Shown in pieces: positions 15,001 through 24,691 of a stretch of DNA of 64,000 bases. Position numbers and translations under genes: made by a program. The notes under the pieces are model-generated. The model had not been told where the DNA came from. It saw only the letters and a list, made by a program, of their open reading frames with translations, and did not search any database. The DNA lies in assembly GCA_016859345.1 (NCBI GenBank), contig CM029124.1, positions 10,806,001 through 10,870,000 on the forward strand, in the 5' to 3' direction. The stretch comes from Istiophorus platypterus. Lineage: Eukaryota; Chordata; Actinopteri; Istiophoriformes; Istiophoridae. The stretch's first letter is position 1; every line of letters starts with the position of its first letter.

Positions 15001-17285
15001 TAAGAGTTTATCAATGCATCATTGACTTTAACTCCTCCCATGGGCGACAATAAACGGAGGCTGATGTATAAACAGATAATGAAAGACAAGGTAGTAATAG
15101 AGCTAGAATAATATAAAACGTGTCTTCATAAGAGAAGGGAGAACTGCTGATAAATACTGTACATTTTCAAAATGTCCCTGTAGCTGTATACAACTACATT
15201 ATAGAGTTAGAAACCAATTCACCACTGCTTATAGATGCTAAATTGGAAAACTTAAAGTGTTACCTCTCTTATTTAAAGGCTGATGTTATTAACCATTTTG
15301 TAAATACCTGGCTATTAATGCCTCACCAACCAGAGAGATATTTGACAGGTTTGTCTTTTAAAAGTCTTATGGCTTATGTCTGATTAATAAAGCATCAGTA
15401 AATGGTTTTATAGCCTGTGCCAAATTAAATAAGTTTTTGTTAAAAATGTTATTAAATGTCTTGATGCTGAATCAAGTGTGTCTGTTTGGTCTGTAAAGTT
15501 CAGATTCAGGTTTATTGGGAAAACGTAATAAATTGTTGTCATAACAAAATTTAAAAAATTTAAAATCACATTAAAAACCGAGTATATATAAAACAAAGAT
15601 TAACTAAATTATCAAAACAAACAAGTACATATGAGATGTCAGTCTTTTCGGGGGGTCTTGCAGTTTTAATTTATATTTTGGCAAAGGCCTCTTAGCACAA
15701 GACACACTAAGGGGAATTCCCCTGAGCTTTCAGCCAGATCCAGAGGCCTTCATCTGCAGAGGGGAGGCTGCTCAGTTGTCATAGACGTGATTTAGTTGTT
15801 ATCATGAAACTTAAAAATGGAACAACACCTAAACCCTCTCTGTGAAAGCTTTGGAAAACTTCCAAGAAGTGGATCTTTGAACCCAGAAGCGCAACTTGAT
15901 TTTTTTTGGCATTAACCCTTGATCTTCTTGTTGTGAATTACTTTGATGGAGGAAAAACAGCAGAAATGCCGTTTCTTATGGGGTTAAAGGGATTTGACAA
16001 AATCAGAATAAGAGCCTACTCTCCAAATCTGTGCATGTGCCTCTCGTCTCATGATGCATGTCGGCTGGACACCTTGTAAAACAGTAACATAGTGGGGGAA
16101 ATTAATGCAATAAAGAGTTTGTGTAAATCAGGTCATTAATCATGAACTTGAGGCAGGTGATTGAGACTCATTTTAACATTTTTCTTCCACTGAGCGGCAT
16201 TTTGGGCTTCAGCTGCTGCCTGCTGAGTTACCCTGGTTTCAGTTATGGATGATATAAATTCCTTTTCAATTTCATTCTGCCTCCTCGCTCCTGCCCTCCC
16301 CCTCCTCCTTCCTTTTAGGGACTTCTGTTTGTTTCAGGGCCGAGGCTAAACACTAACAGTGATCGTGCTTTTGCTACCGTTGCTCTGTGACTTTGGAGGG
16401 GAGAAGCCAAAGCGCTGCATAAAAAGCATCTTAAATCTCTCTTGTGTTGGCTTTTTTACAGTCCTCCAACTTTGTTGATTGTGTCCAAACCACATTATCT
16501 TACCTGTCTCTTTTTTTTTCTCTCTTTGCTGTAAAGCACTGGTTTGTAAAAGTGCTATATAAATAAAGCTTACTAACTTTCTTTCAGTAAAAAACAAGAG
16601 ATGAATAAGAGGGCAGAATGGCTGATGGTATGTTTCTCTCAGTCAGTGTCAGACATGTAATCAGGCGTTCCTTGACCTCGTCATCCTCCTCTGTGTCAAA
16701 AATCATTAGGCCAAGATGAGCTGTCTGTTTACATTCAGCTATGACTACTGGAGGAAAACCCAGAGGATGATCTACTCCCTGAGAAATGGAAACCAATGAC
16801 AGCATGCTGTGATGTTAGTGATAGTAAGCCCCCAAGAAATAGAGAAAGAAGCATCACCCAGGAAAAGGATTTAAGGGAATCTAATGTTTGGGTTTTTTTT
16901 TTCTTTAAATAAAAATTATCTTTACACTATTTGGACATTAAGCAATGAGGTCTGTGGAAATGGGAAAAGTGTTGAGATTCTGCTGAGATTTTTAGGTTAT
17001 TTTCTTTAATGCTTCGAGTACCATAAGTGAAAGTCGTGTACACCATTTGTGCATTTGGCTTGAGACATTTCACTGAATTATAAACAAAAATATCTACATT
17101 TACAGCTACAAGTGTGAAAATTTTTTTTGTAGTTTATGAATTGGGTGAACTGGCCCTTTACTTCCTGCTTTTTTTTTTTTTTTTTTTTTTTAATGGCGGC
17201 TTTGTGTATTGCTAGTTTCAAAAACTTGGTAAATAAATTCAGAAATCTCACCCCTTTCTCCTGACAAGCCTCCTGAGAAGTCCAT
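65..17285 (-). CDS. col17a1: Collagen type XVII alpha 1 chain (BP180), 5' part; 3' end lies outside the window
   Basis: Type II transmembrane collagen of hemidesmosomes, which anchors basal keratinocytes to the basement membrane. Coding exons in transcript order: 17252-17285 (ATG at 17285), 14464-14514, 14204-14311, 12652-12948, 12461-12517, 12310-12345, 12133-12183, 10256-10402, 8863-9669, 8518-8601, 8332-8394, 8062-8235, 7196-7288, 7063-7107, 6828-6971, 4945-5749, 4793-4834, 4508-4534, 4336-4398, 4141-4245, 3982-4035, 2386-2421, 2185-2238, 2036-2071, 1917-1952, 1747-1809, 1121-1156, 878-949, 729-755, 605-640, 443-478, 280-360, 65-100. All joins are phase 1. Family signatures: VVTETVTS then RLTSLPPK near the N-terminus, RWTELDDVKKLLKG, the transmembrane exon WWKWLLGLLLLALLLLGLL (about residues 706-729), the juxtamembrane AEDVRKLKNRVATLE, then Gly-X-Y exons. 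The cytoplasmic part is about 705 residues against about 466 in human, mostly because of a repeat-expanded exon. Exon 16 has a net 1-nt frame conflict. Identity is firm; the exact 5' exon is less certain. Confidence 0.93.
4945..5749 (-). CDS. col17a1: col17a1 juxtamembrane / NC16A-like exon with Gly-Ser repeat and a frame conflict
   Basis: The exon opens with AEDVRKLKNRVATLEAESA, the coiled-coil linker just outside the membrane, and ends with GHINAVALQNVIQEMLRTE before the first Gly-X-Y exon. Both ends are clearly col17a1 but lie in different frames. The exon is 805 nt, while its phase-1 flanks require a multiple of three. The 5' frame meets a stop at a run of seven C (minus strand) near 5590. 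Between about 5420 and 5600 the Gly/Ser-like reading hops among frames, next to runs of C, A and G. Small consensus indels are the simplest explanation; a real allele defect or an unrecognised mini-intron is not excluded, though I see no pyrimidine-rich acceptor. Confidence 0.8.
5042..5404 (-). repeat. col17a1: 33-bp coding minisatellite (Gly-Ser-Tyr rich) in col17a1
   Basis: Eleven tandem 33-bp units encode an 11-residue motif, consensus AGTGYSGSAGG, with variants AGTSHGGSAGG, AVTSRGGSAGG and others. All three frames on this strand, and one on the other, stay open across it because of the low-complexity codons. Only the Gly-Ser-Tyr frame runs on in frame into the non-repetitive end of the exon and its donor. 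It lies in the extracellular linker between the membrane and the first collagenous domain. Confidence 0.88.
6828..6971 (-). CDS. col17a1: col17a1 transmembrane exon
   Basis: This 48-codon exon encodes a Cys-rich stretch (FCCCSDSCCSWW) directly followed by the hydrophobic helix WLLGLLLLALLLLGLLFGLIAL, almost identical to the human collagen XVII membrane segment. It is bounded by an acceptor at 6972 and a GTAAGT donor on the minus strand. Because the N-terminus is cytoplasmic, everything encoded to the left of this exon is extracellular. The Cys cluster next to the membrane is a plausible palmitoylation site, by inference only. Confidence 0.92.
9020..9613 (-). repeat. col17a1: Coding minisatellite in col17a1: 22 copies of a 9-residue unit
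   Basis: Within exon 8863-9669 the protein is built from 22 consecutive nine-residue units, consensus SGQ(Y/F)D(A/T/S)(S/G)(L/V)(K/R). Central copies alternate SGQYDASLK and SGQFDSGVR, so the higher-order DNA period is 54 bp. It lies in the cytoplasmic domain between the TQSVSTAFG junction and the Ser-rich stretch before YGFQNNLAP. The human protein has no such array here as far as I recall. The frame is open throughout and unit lengths are multiples of three, so it looks like expressed protein. The Thr/Ser/Pro-rich open frames on the other strand are shadows of it. Confidence 0.9.
10930..11530. repeat. Teleost interspersed repeat with AAGTAAAAGTAC-type motifs (copy 1)
   Basis: This intronic stretch of col17a1 is dense in short motifs such as TACTTTTAC, AAGTACT and GTACTTGAGTACTT. 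It shares a core (a CATCAGTGTAATATTGTAGCTG-like block followed by a GGGAC/GGGCTAC-like block) with 13070-13390 and 60178-60740. Similar pieces are scattered in many fish genomes; I cannot name the family with confidence. No coding potential is seen. Confidence 0.5.
13070..13390. repeat. Teleost interspersed repeat with AAGTAAAAGTAC-type motifs (copy 2)
   Basis: Starts with CTCAAGTACAAAGTTGAG, contains TACTTAAGTAAAAGTACC and ends with a block reading TGTAAACACCAGTTTTCTG then a GCTGCTCAAGG box. The same order and near-identical words recur at 60178-60740, in the fas gene, which marks it as a dispersed repeat rather than unique intron sequence. Confidence 0.55.
13577..13601 (-). CDS. col17a1: Candidate alternative first coding exon of col17a1
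   Basis: On the minus strand an ATG in strong Kozak context (AACATGG) opens a short frame, MERWNLSP, that ends in a perfect GTAAGT donor in phase 1. That is the phase needed by the exon at 12652-12948, giving MERWNLSPASVGVNTSS. The normal transcript uses three upstream coding exons instead. This would drop the N-terminal 64 residues or so and replace them with eight. It is an inference from sequence only; a chance ATG plus donor is possible. Confidence 0.3.
16400..16595. repeat. Remnant of a LINE-type 3' tail
   Basis: Reads through GCTGTAAAGCACTGG to AAAGTGCTATATAAATAAAG, the characteristic 3' end shared by many teleost non-LTR elements. The same TGCTATATAAATAAA word ends the L2-like element at 63.36 kb. 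It lies in the col17a1 intron between the ATG exon and the second coding exon; only the tail is recognisable. Confidence 0.45.
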
Positions 17286-18550
17286 CTGTCTTGTTAACTC
17301 GTCCATCCCATCTTATCTGGTGAGATGATGATAAAACGTTGACCATGTTGTCGTGCATACGCTGGAGCCAACTGTTGTTAAAAGTCAGTTGATCCTTTGA
17401 CTTTCAGCTGTGGTTAAATGGCATTTGTGCAAACTTTTGATGGGAAAAGGGCAAAAGTGATGCCGAGAATGATTTGGGTTAAAGACCAAACCACTTTTAT
17501 CCCATTAATACCGCATCATCTCATCAGTCTCATGAACCACAAAAACCACAATATAATTTTTAATAGCTACAGTTTTCTCCGCGGAAGAACCTGCTTTTGA
17601 TGAGCTTGATAAAGACGGACATTTTGCACTCGGCCCAAGGTAAATCATCAAAAACTTCCCAGATACATTTAAATCTCATGTGAATAGTCAATACCACAAG
17701 AAAGGCCCCAGTTGCTTTTAAAGCATTATCTATAGATTTCAATAGACTTTCTATTTACTTTGGGTCTTTGAAGACCAGAGCAAGAAAAGAACACAAAGGC
17801 GCCAGTGGATCACTGCACAGCTCTGAAACACCATCCTTTCACCACACCCTGCCAGCCAAAGGCATTTAACTACATGTGCTTCATCTACAGCAAGCTTTAA
17901 TACACTTTTATTTTAAAAAGAAGTGACAGAAAAATTCTCCCACAGTAGCACTTTTCCCATCTTACTTTATACCTTAAGGTGTTAAAATCCTAATTTCTGG
18001 CCTGTAAAGTACAATCATCATTGTATTTTTTCACTTTCTTCATATTTCTCAGTAAACCCACTACTTCATTAAAGTTTACACAAAGCTCACTGTAACTGAG
18101 CTTGACAGCAAATATAAAAGGCTGATGTCCCAGAATGCTGCAGCTAGGACATGTCCTGTAATATATTTAGAGGGATGTAAATAGCCCAGCAAAAATACCT
18201 GTAAAACTATCCTGGGCTCATTATAACAGACTATAGATAACACCAAAAGAAAAATGATCCCAAAACCCCCTACTGGGTTTTACAGTCAAGCTGAGAAGAA
18301 CTTATAGTGTCGTATAGGAATTCAAGCGGATTTTTGTGCAATTCCATCCTATAAAGCAAAAAAGGAAAAGAGCCTGACAGCCCATCACCAAACTCCTGGA
18401 GCGCAGTTAGTTAGTGCGAAGATGCAACAGCCAGGTGGGAGGAAACATCAGCAACATCCAACATAAACAACGTTTTTAAGAAAGAAAAAAAAATGAATAA
18501 ATAATGATAATGGAAAAGTGTCCAGGTCAGAACCGTGTATAAGTCCCTAC

Positions 18551-18835
18551 CTTCAGGCAGGTCGAACAACGATCAATCAAATCCCAGATCTCTTCTCCGA
18601 GGCAAGAGGCACGACCGAGTCCAGTGGAGGAGCAACGCGTCTAACAGAGGGAGGCGCGCCCGCGGTGGGGTGTTCTTAAAGTCCTCGGACCCTTTGTGCC
18701 TCTTCGCCCAACTTTTCCCAGGCAAGTCGAGTCAAGACGGTGGTTTTGGGCAACGGTCCCGGCCGCGCCCATTCGAGCCGGAGCTTTGGCAGGCAGGTGT
18801 AGCAGACGGCACGAAGAGCTGGGGGAAAAAAAAGT
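18551..18835 (-). promoter_or_regulatory. col17a1: Probable col17a1 non-coding first exon and promoter
   Basis: A GC-rich block sits at the 5' end of the gene and ends on the minus strand in a good donor (CTGAAG then GTAGGG, exon edge 18551). No initiation codon in it joins in frame to the next exon, so it would be 5' UTR. Human COL17A1 also starts with a non-coding exon. The exact start site and the acceptor of the ATG exon near 17.29 kb cannot be fixed from sequence alone. Confidence 0.5.
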
Positions 18836-18839
18836 GAGG

Positions 18840-21800
18840 GATAAAAAAATCGGTGCCTGGAGGAACCAATTATTTTGTCAGAGACTGATAGAAGACGGTG
18901 TAAAAAGCAAAGTGATGGACTCCACCTCCTCCTCCTGCTGCTGCTGCTGCTTTAATCAGCACTCTTCCAAACTGGCAGTTTAGAAGAGAGGTGGAGAGGG
19001 GGTGTTTTTGGGGAGGTGGGATTTTTTCTCTCCTTTTCTCTTCCCTTTTTTTTTGGATTGTAGGAGTGAAACCCTTTCAGGGCCTGCTGATCTATTGTGC
19101 GCAGTGGATCCATCCAGTTGCAGCTGGAACACATCTGGTGCACACGTTAGAAGTAGAAACGGAACATTTAGCCTGCATGGTTTCTGCCACGATGTTATTA
19201 CATAACCAAGCTGTATTTTACCGTACGTAGAGTATGTTTAGAAGGCAAAGGCGGCATGCAAGTCTCTATACACTTGTCAAAGTAACGTTAACTGGCTGTA
19301 AACTTTGCACAAAAGACTGTTCAGCAAATCTGTGCATGGTTTTCCTGTTTACTAATGAAATTAGGGATTATAATTGTGATTATGTCTAGAAGATGCAGTT
19401 TCACACTATATCCAACACAGGCACACTCCCATATGAGACTGTAAGAGTTGTTTTTAACTGTATGATTATAATAGTTCCCTGTCCATCAATTTACATTTAT
19501 GCAATTTTGAGCCAAATTAGATGCTTTATTTCTTCACTGGCACCAGCAAGCACTGTTTAGAATCCCTCACCCACCACGCCCTGTGGAGACATCCACCCAC
19601 CCTGCATGACTCACAGCGAGCATGACTCCAATCAGTTCAAATGATGTGAAAAAAAACAAAATACAAAAAAACCCAGATGGCCCCAAGGACAGTGTACCAG
19701 AGGAGGAGCGGCTCCACTCACATCTATGTGCAAAGTTGAATAATGCCAAACCCAACGGACAGGGGATCGTTTTAAAGCTCCGAATTCCAGGAGGGTGAAA
19801 AAAATAAAGAGGAGTTAACTGGCTTGTGCAGCCTCTTTTGACAAAACACACTCATGTTTGTGTTGAGGATAACAGCTCTCCACATAAGGCCTCCGTGTTT
19901 CCCTGGAACACAGTAGCCACAGCTTCAAAAGTGTCCAAATTAGGTGTAGGCTACAGCCAAGTCAAAAGGATTGCATGACGTAGCAAAGGAATTAATCATA
20001 AAGGTCCATCAAGGCAATGGGACATGTACACATTAATGGGAAAGTGAATCTTGACAGAAGAGTGTGAGAAAGAAAACGCCATTTCACTCATTGCGCTACA
20101 TGACAAGAGTTGATTTAACAGATAGGTAGCTATATTGTTTTCCCTCATAACTGTGGTTTGTGCAGGAATCTCTGCCCTTTCGCAGCCTTATCAGAGTGTC
20201 TTTTGAACTCTCCTGCAGGCACAACATCTCTCCATTCAGGCAGCATTTGTTTACTTTTAACACTGAAAGATAATTTATGGCAAAACCCAACAGCGTGGCT
20301 TGACTTTGAACAAGGGGGTTTTGTCATTTTTACAGAGATGAAGCGGGCCTTCGTCTTCGTCGCAGATGTTACGCTTTTTTTTAAGCTGCTGGACCTCTGT
20401 TGTTAAAATCTCTTCTCAGAAAAGGCAGAGGAAAAGAAATTCCAGAGGAGCAAAGGAGGGACAGGCTTAGACCTCACTCGCATCTGTGTTTTTATTTACC
20501 TGGATTCTTGACTAACAGTGATGGAAAGTGATAAAGGGGATGCAACAATTTATTTTAACCTTTTTTTCAGTTATTGTTTCCCTTTCTCAACTCTCAATTG
20601 AAACAGTCAAGAAGAAAATACAAAACTATGTATAAATTATTGTAATGATGTTTCATTTTCTTTGTCATGCTTACAGTTTATGAGGATCTTTGTCGACTAC
20701 TTTTCATATTAATTATCTTAACTTCCATTTAAATAATAAATTAAAGGTTTTTTTTAAAGCAATAAATTATATTATATCATAGCTTCTAAACTAAGATGAC
20801 TTGCTGCTTTTCTTTGTTTTATGAAATAACTAATCGATCAAGTGAGAGAAATGTTCGTGAAAACTGACTATGAGAGTAAGAATCGGTTGCAGCCCCGGAA
20901 ACAAGAACATTAATCAATTAAACCATGGAAAACTAAACAGGAATTTAGTGGAATCAATTGTACATTTTTGTTTAACTTCATGTAAATATAGAAGGTTGAC
21001 ATAGAGTATCTAGTTTTTGTCTTCTAGCTTGATTTTGTTCTTTTTACTATAAATGGTTTCAAGTAAAAAGATTTGATTTATGTGTACAGCAAGCAGCTTG
21101 TTGTAATTACTTTCCTCTTTGACTCTGAAAGATAACACATCTCTCATTCAGGGGTATAATTAGAAATTATGAGCAATAACCAGAAATGTTCAACATTCAG
21201 CAGCTAAAGGTCAAACTGTCATTTCAAAAGCAATTTATTATTCTAACTTAAAGTCTCTCATTTGCAGTGGACATTTCGACATAGCAGTAGGAAAAGCACA
21301 TATGTTAAAAGTAAAAGTTTGAAGTTTGCGTTAGTCTCGGGGTTCTGGTATGGTACACACAGGCTCACTGTCTCACTTTTATAATGTCTGCTTTGAATAA
21401 AGCCTACTACAACAGACACCAAGGGGCCTACAAAGCCGCATGTTCACTGCACGTTAGTTGGTTTTAACAATGTTCACATCTGTTATGAATTTTCACCACT
21501 GAAAACCATTTCTACCTGAGGCAGGTTCGACATCATTGCATAATTTTTATTATGTAATTTTCAAGGAAGCACTTGCAGTCAAAACACTGGAGATCTTCGT
21601 CAGAGAGACGGCAGAGAGCACGTGGTATAAAGTGAAAATCAAAATAACCTTTAAAAGCAACATAATTCCAAAAATCAAGGGACACTCCTGCAGTCAATCA
21701 CATCTCCTCCACCAGACAAGGGAGTCCAGAGAAAGAGGCAAAAAAACCCATAACTGATGTCAAGAATTTCTTGTGTTTAATACTGCATTTAAGACAATCG

Positions 21801-22850
21801 TGCCTCTTCTTCACAACATTTTGCTAAACTAAATCAGCTAAACACATCACATTAAAGATACTTAGTGCTGAGCCATATGTACATCTGGAGAGGGATTAAT
21901 AGCCTGCACACACATGAGCTGACGCTGTACAAGTGCCCACCTTTTACATCTGAATTTGATTAAAGATGGCAATCTCACTCACAGCCTCACATAACCTCTA
22001 GATTCTATAAACCCAAAGCCCTGCTACAGTCACTTCATGTATAATGATGAGGAACAATCAGAGCATTTCATGATAACTACTCAAAAATTTAAAAAGCACA
22101 GAAAACTGTCTCCTGACACGCAAATAATAATTATCTGGAACCCCCCTGCAAGATTAATCCAAATAAAATGTAAAGAAGAAAAATCCAGATTCCCTGGGGT
22201 GTGTAAAATTCAGACTGCCAAGTCCTGATGTTCAAGTCTAGGCAGGATCATGTTTCAAATCACAGCTGTCTCCTAATGGCTACCGAAAAAGACACCGTTT
22301 AAAAAAACGGAGCATATCAGCACAAGTCTCAAAAAAATCTTAAACTAACAATGAGTACATCAGTCGGTGGGAGGTTTAAATAAATCCATTTACAGCGATG
22401 AATCAACTGATGAGTGAGGCTGACTCACAGAATGACTTGACCCCAGTAACAAAGGTAACCAAGAAACTCTGCCTCAACCTCTCCACAAGCTCACGGAGAA
22501 TTCACTCCTGCTTGTTTCTTTCCTTTGAGCACTTTATTTTGTGAAACAGCGCAGCCCCATCAGTATTTCTCTTTTTAATCCCATTAGAACAGTCCCATTC
22601 AATACTGCTCTACTCTCTGAAAAAAACCTTTGTATTTTTTTTCAATTAAAATATTAGTATTACTTCACCCAGTTGTATTGCAATACACAAATTGTTTTTA
22701 TCTGAATTTTGTCTGAATTCTTGTAATAAGTTGATAAAATATAGTTTTATAGTAATATTATGTATAACTTTACTAAACCAAGAACTAAACGATAACGGCG
22801 CCTGGTAGTAGTGATTTTTATTTTAGGAATAACATGTAAATGTTTAGTTT
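18840..22850. other. Intergenic region between col17a1 and sfr1
   Basis: About 4 kb lie between the divergent starts of col17a1 and sfr1. I find no frame with splice sites or recognisable protein similarity; the open frames here are short and of random composition. It is AT-rich with A and T runs and short purine stretches. An enhancer role is possible but nothing in the bases alone shows it. Confidence 0.6.
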
Positions 22851-22859
22851 CAAAGTTGT

Positions 22860-23168
22860 GGTTTTGCGCCGTAACCTATCGAGCTTCAACAACTACAGCT
22901 CCCGAGAGTCTTTTCAGTGATACGTCATTAAACTCTATCCAATCGTTGACTTTGGAGGTAAAAATACGGAAACGAGATAAACTTGGCATCGCTTCTATAT
23001 ATTAGACAGTGTTCTGTGAAAAGTCTGCTCGTAGATGACCAGTTATTGTAAATGAGTTTATCTTTCGTGGGAATTTTTTGTTTTTTCGAAACTGTCAGTA
23101 GAGAAGTTATGTGAGCGCTGTGGCGAATACTCGATACTAAGTCAACTTAAGTCACGTTAGTTTCGCCG
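22860..23168 (+). promoter_or_regulatory. sfr1: sfr1 promoter and 5' UTR
   Basis: Upstream of the ATG lie a CRE-like TACGTCAT (22921-22928) and a CCAAT box (22939-22943), with several CpGs in otherwise AT-rich DNA. No TATA box stands out, as is usual for a housekeeping repair gene. The transcription start is not fixed by the sequence. Confidence 0.45.
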
Positions 23169-24476
23169 ATGGAGATCAGCCCTAAATCAGCTACAGTGAG
23201 ATCAGCATATACTCCACCTAGTAATCCAGAAGAGTCAAGCCCCTGTGAGTATAAAGACGAAAAGGTGAGTGAAGTACTTATATTTACTAGCGTTAAGCCT
23301 GGCAGATACCTGGAGTTTAACTCTTTCAGGGTGTCTGCAGGTCTAAATAAAAATCACCTAAAAAAAACACTGAATTCTGTTCCCCCAAAACGGCCTTAGA
23401 AGGTATTAAAAGTCCTACATATTTTATATATATATATCTATATATCTATATAGATATATATATAGATATATAGATATATCTATATATATATATATAGATA
23501 TAGATATAGATAGATATACCTGGGAAACATACCTGGGAAGCACTGATAAAATATGACATGAATAAATAGATTCATGTACTTAATGAATAATTGTAGACAT
23601 TGATGTTTATTTTCAGTCATTCTTTGACTTCTATGACCAAAAAGTGTTAAATTTTAACCAAATACTACAGAAACCCTGTCTATCTTCTCCTATGGAATCC
23701 CTTAAAAGCAGATACACACCATTTATGCATAGGTGCTCAGCTCATACATTTTTGGACATTCATCATTATCAGCTGTCTATACATTGTCTGCCCTGCCATT
23801 AATTCATTGTCATCTCTACAGCCTCATCAGAAGCTGAGTTCTTCACTGAAGGAGAGGCTGAAGAGATCAAGGCGTTCCTTCACCTCACCCTTCTCTGTGG
23901 CCAAACGACTTTGTGTTGACTCGGAGGAGGGAGGCCAACAAGTTTCAGCAGATTCCCAGGAAACTGTTGATAATCCTCCCCTCATCGTGCACAATGTTGA
24001 TGTAGTGAGAAATGATGCAAGATTGGGGAGTAAAAGTTTTTTTGGACCCATTTCTGGACCAACATATCTTCCTACAAAAGACTTAGCACAACAACGTGAC
24101 CAACTCAGGAAGGAGGTTAAAGACAAGATGGAGACCCTGCGCAGACTCAGGATGGTTAAAATGTACAGAAGCAAGGTATCAGCTGCCTTTAATTTATCTG
24201 GGTTGCTCTTAACATAATCATAATGGCATTTATTTTGTTAACTAGACTGAAAGTAGTCATTTTATAAGTATGTCCTTCTCCCCCTAGAATGATTTAACAC
24301 AGCTTCAAACCTTGATTGACAAGTGGCGGAGTTGTGCTCAGGCTGCCCTGTGTGAGCTCCAGTCAGATGTCCCGATAGACGGACGAAAGGCCAGCCTGTC
24401 TAACCTTATTGACCTCTTTGGTCTGGATGACTGCATTCTGCATTTTGACCGCACAGAGGACGACTTCACTTCCTAA
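23169..24476 (+). CDS. sfr1: SWI5-dependent homologous recombination repair protein 1
   Basis: Partner of Swi5; the heterodimer stimulates Rad51 strand exchange in homologous recombination in the nucleus. Three coding exons: 23169-23264, 23822-24175 and 24288-24476, joined in phase 0 with good GT-AG sites, giving 212 residues (human about 245). The N-terminus is Ser/Pro-rich and probably disordered (MEISPKSATVRSAYTPPSN). Exon 2 carries a basic patch (KERLKRSRRSF) and a PTKDLAQQRDQLRKEVKDK coiled coil. Exon 3 holds the conserved C-terminal Swi5-binding part (NDLTQLQTLIDKWRSCAQ; LIDLFGLDDCILHFDRTED). The start is the first ATG after a CpG-containing 5' region and fits the family. Its neighbours col17a1 and cfap43 flank SFR1 in human too. 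Confidence 0.9.
23424..23518. repeat. Palindromic TA / TAGA microsatellite in sfr1 intron 1
   Basis: About 95 bp of TATATA mixed with TATC and its complement GATA form a largely self-complementary AT tract able to fold as a long hairpin or cruciform. Length variation between individuals is likely. No coding content. Confidence 0.85.
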
Positions 24477-24575
24477 TGATATTCTCTGAAACACAAACAT
24501 TGTTTGTATCACCAGTACACAAAAACACTACAGAGGAAAATTTATAATATTTAATATCCTGAGTTAATTCATTGC

Positions 24576-24581
24576 TTTATT
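24576..24581 (-). terminator. cfap43: Probable cfap43 polyadenylation signal
   Basis: AATAAA on the minus strand (TTTATT on the plus strand), about 110 nt past the cfap43 stop at 24692. It lies inside the sfr1 3' UTR, so the two transcripts should overlap tail to tail if both signals are used. Confidence 0.5.
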
Positions 24582-24655
24582 TGTTGCTGCTACAGTTTTT
24601 ATCCGCAGCTTGATTTGTAAATTTCATGTTTAGTCTACTTTTTAAGACAAGATTA

Positions 24656-24661
24656 AATAAA
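24656..24661 (+). terminator. sfr1: sfr1 polyadenylation signal
   Basis: Canonical AATAAA about 180 nt past the sfr1 stop codon. Only about 30 nt separate it from the stop codon of the convergent gene cfap43. Confidence 0.75.
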
Positions 24662-24691
24662 ACCCTGTTTCTGCTCAAGAGAAGGCTTTGC

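Noticed and set aside
18535..18983. Open frames across the GC-rich block at the col17a1 5' end
   Set aside because: Arg/Pro-rich composition of CpG promoter DNA, no splice or homology support on the plus strand.
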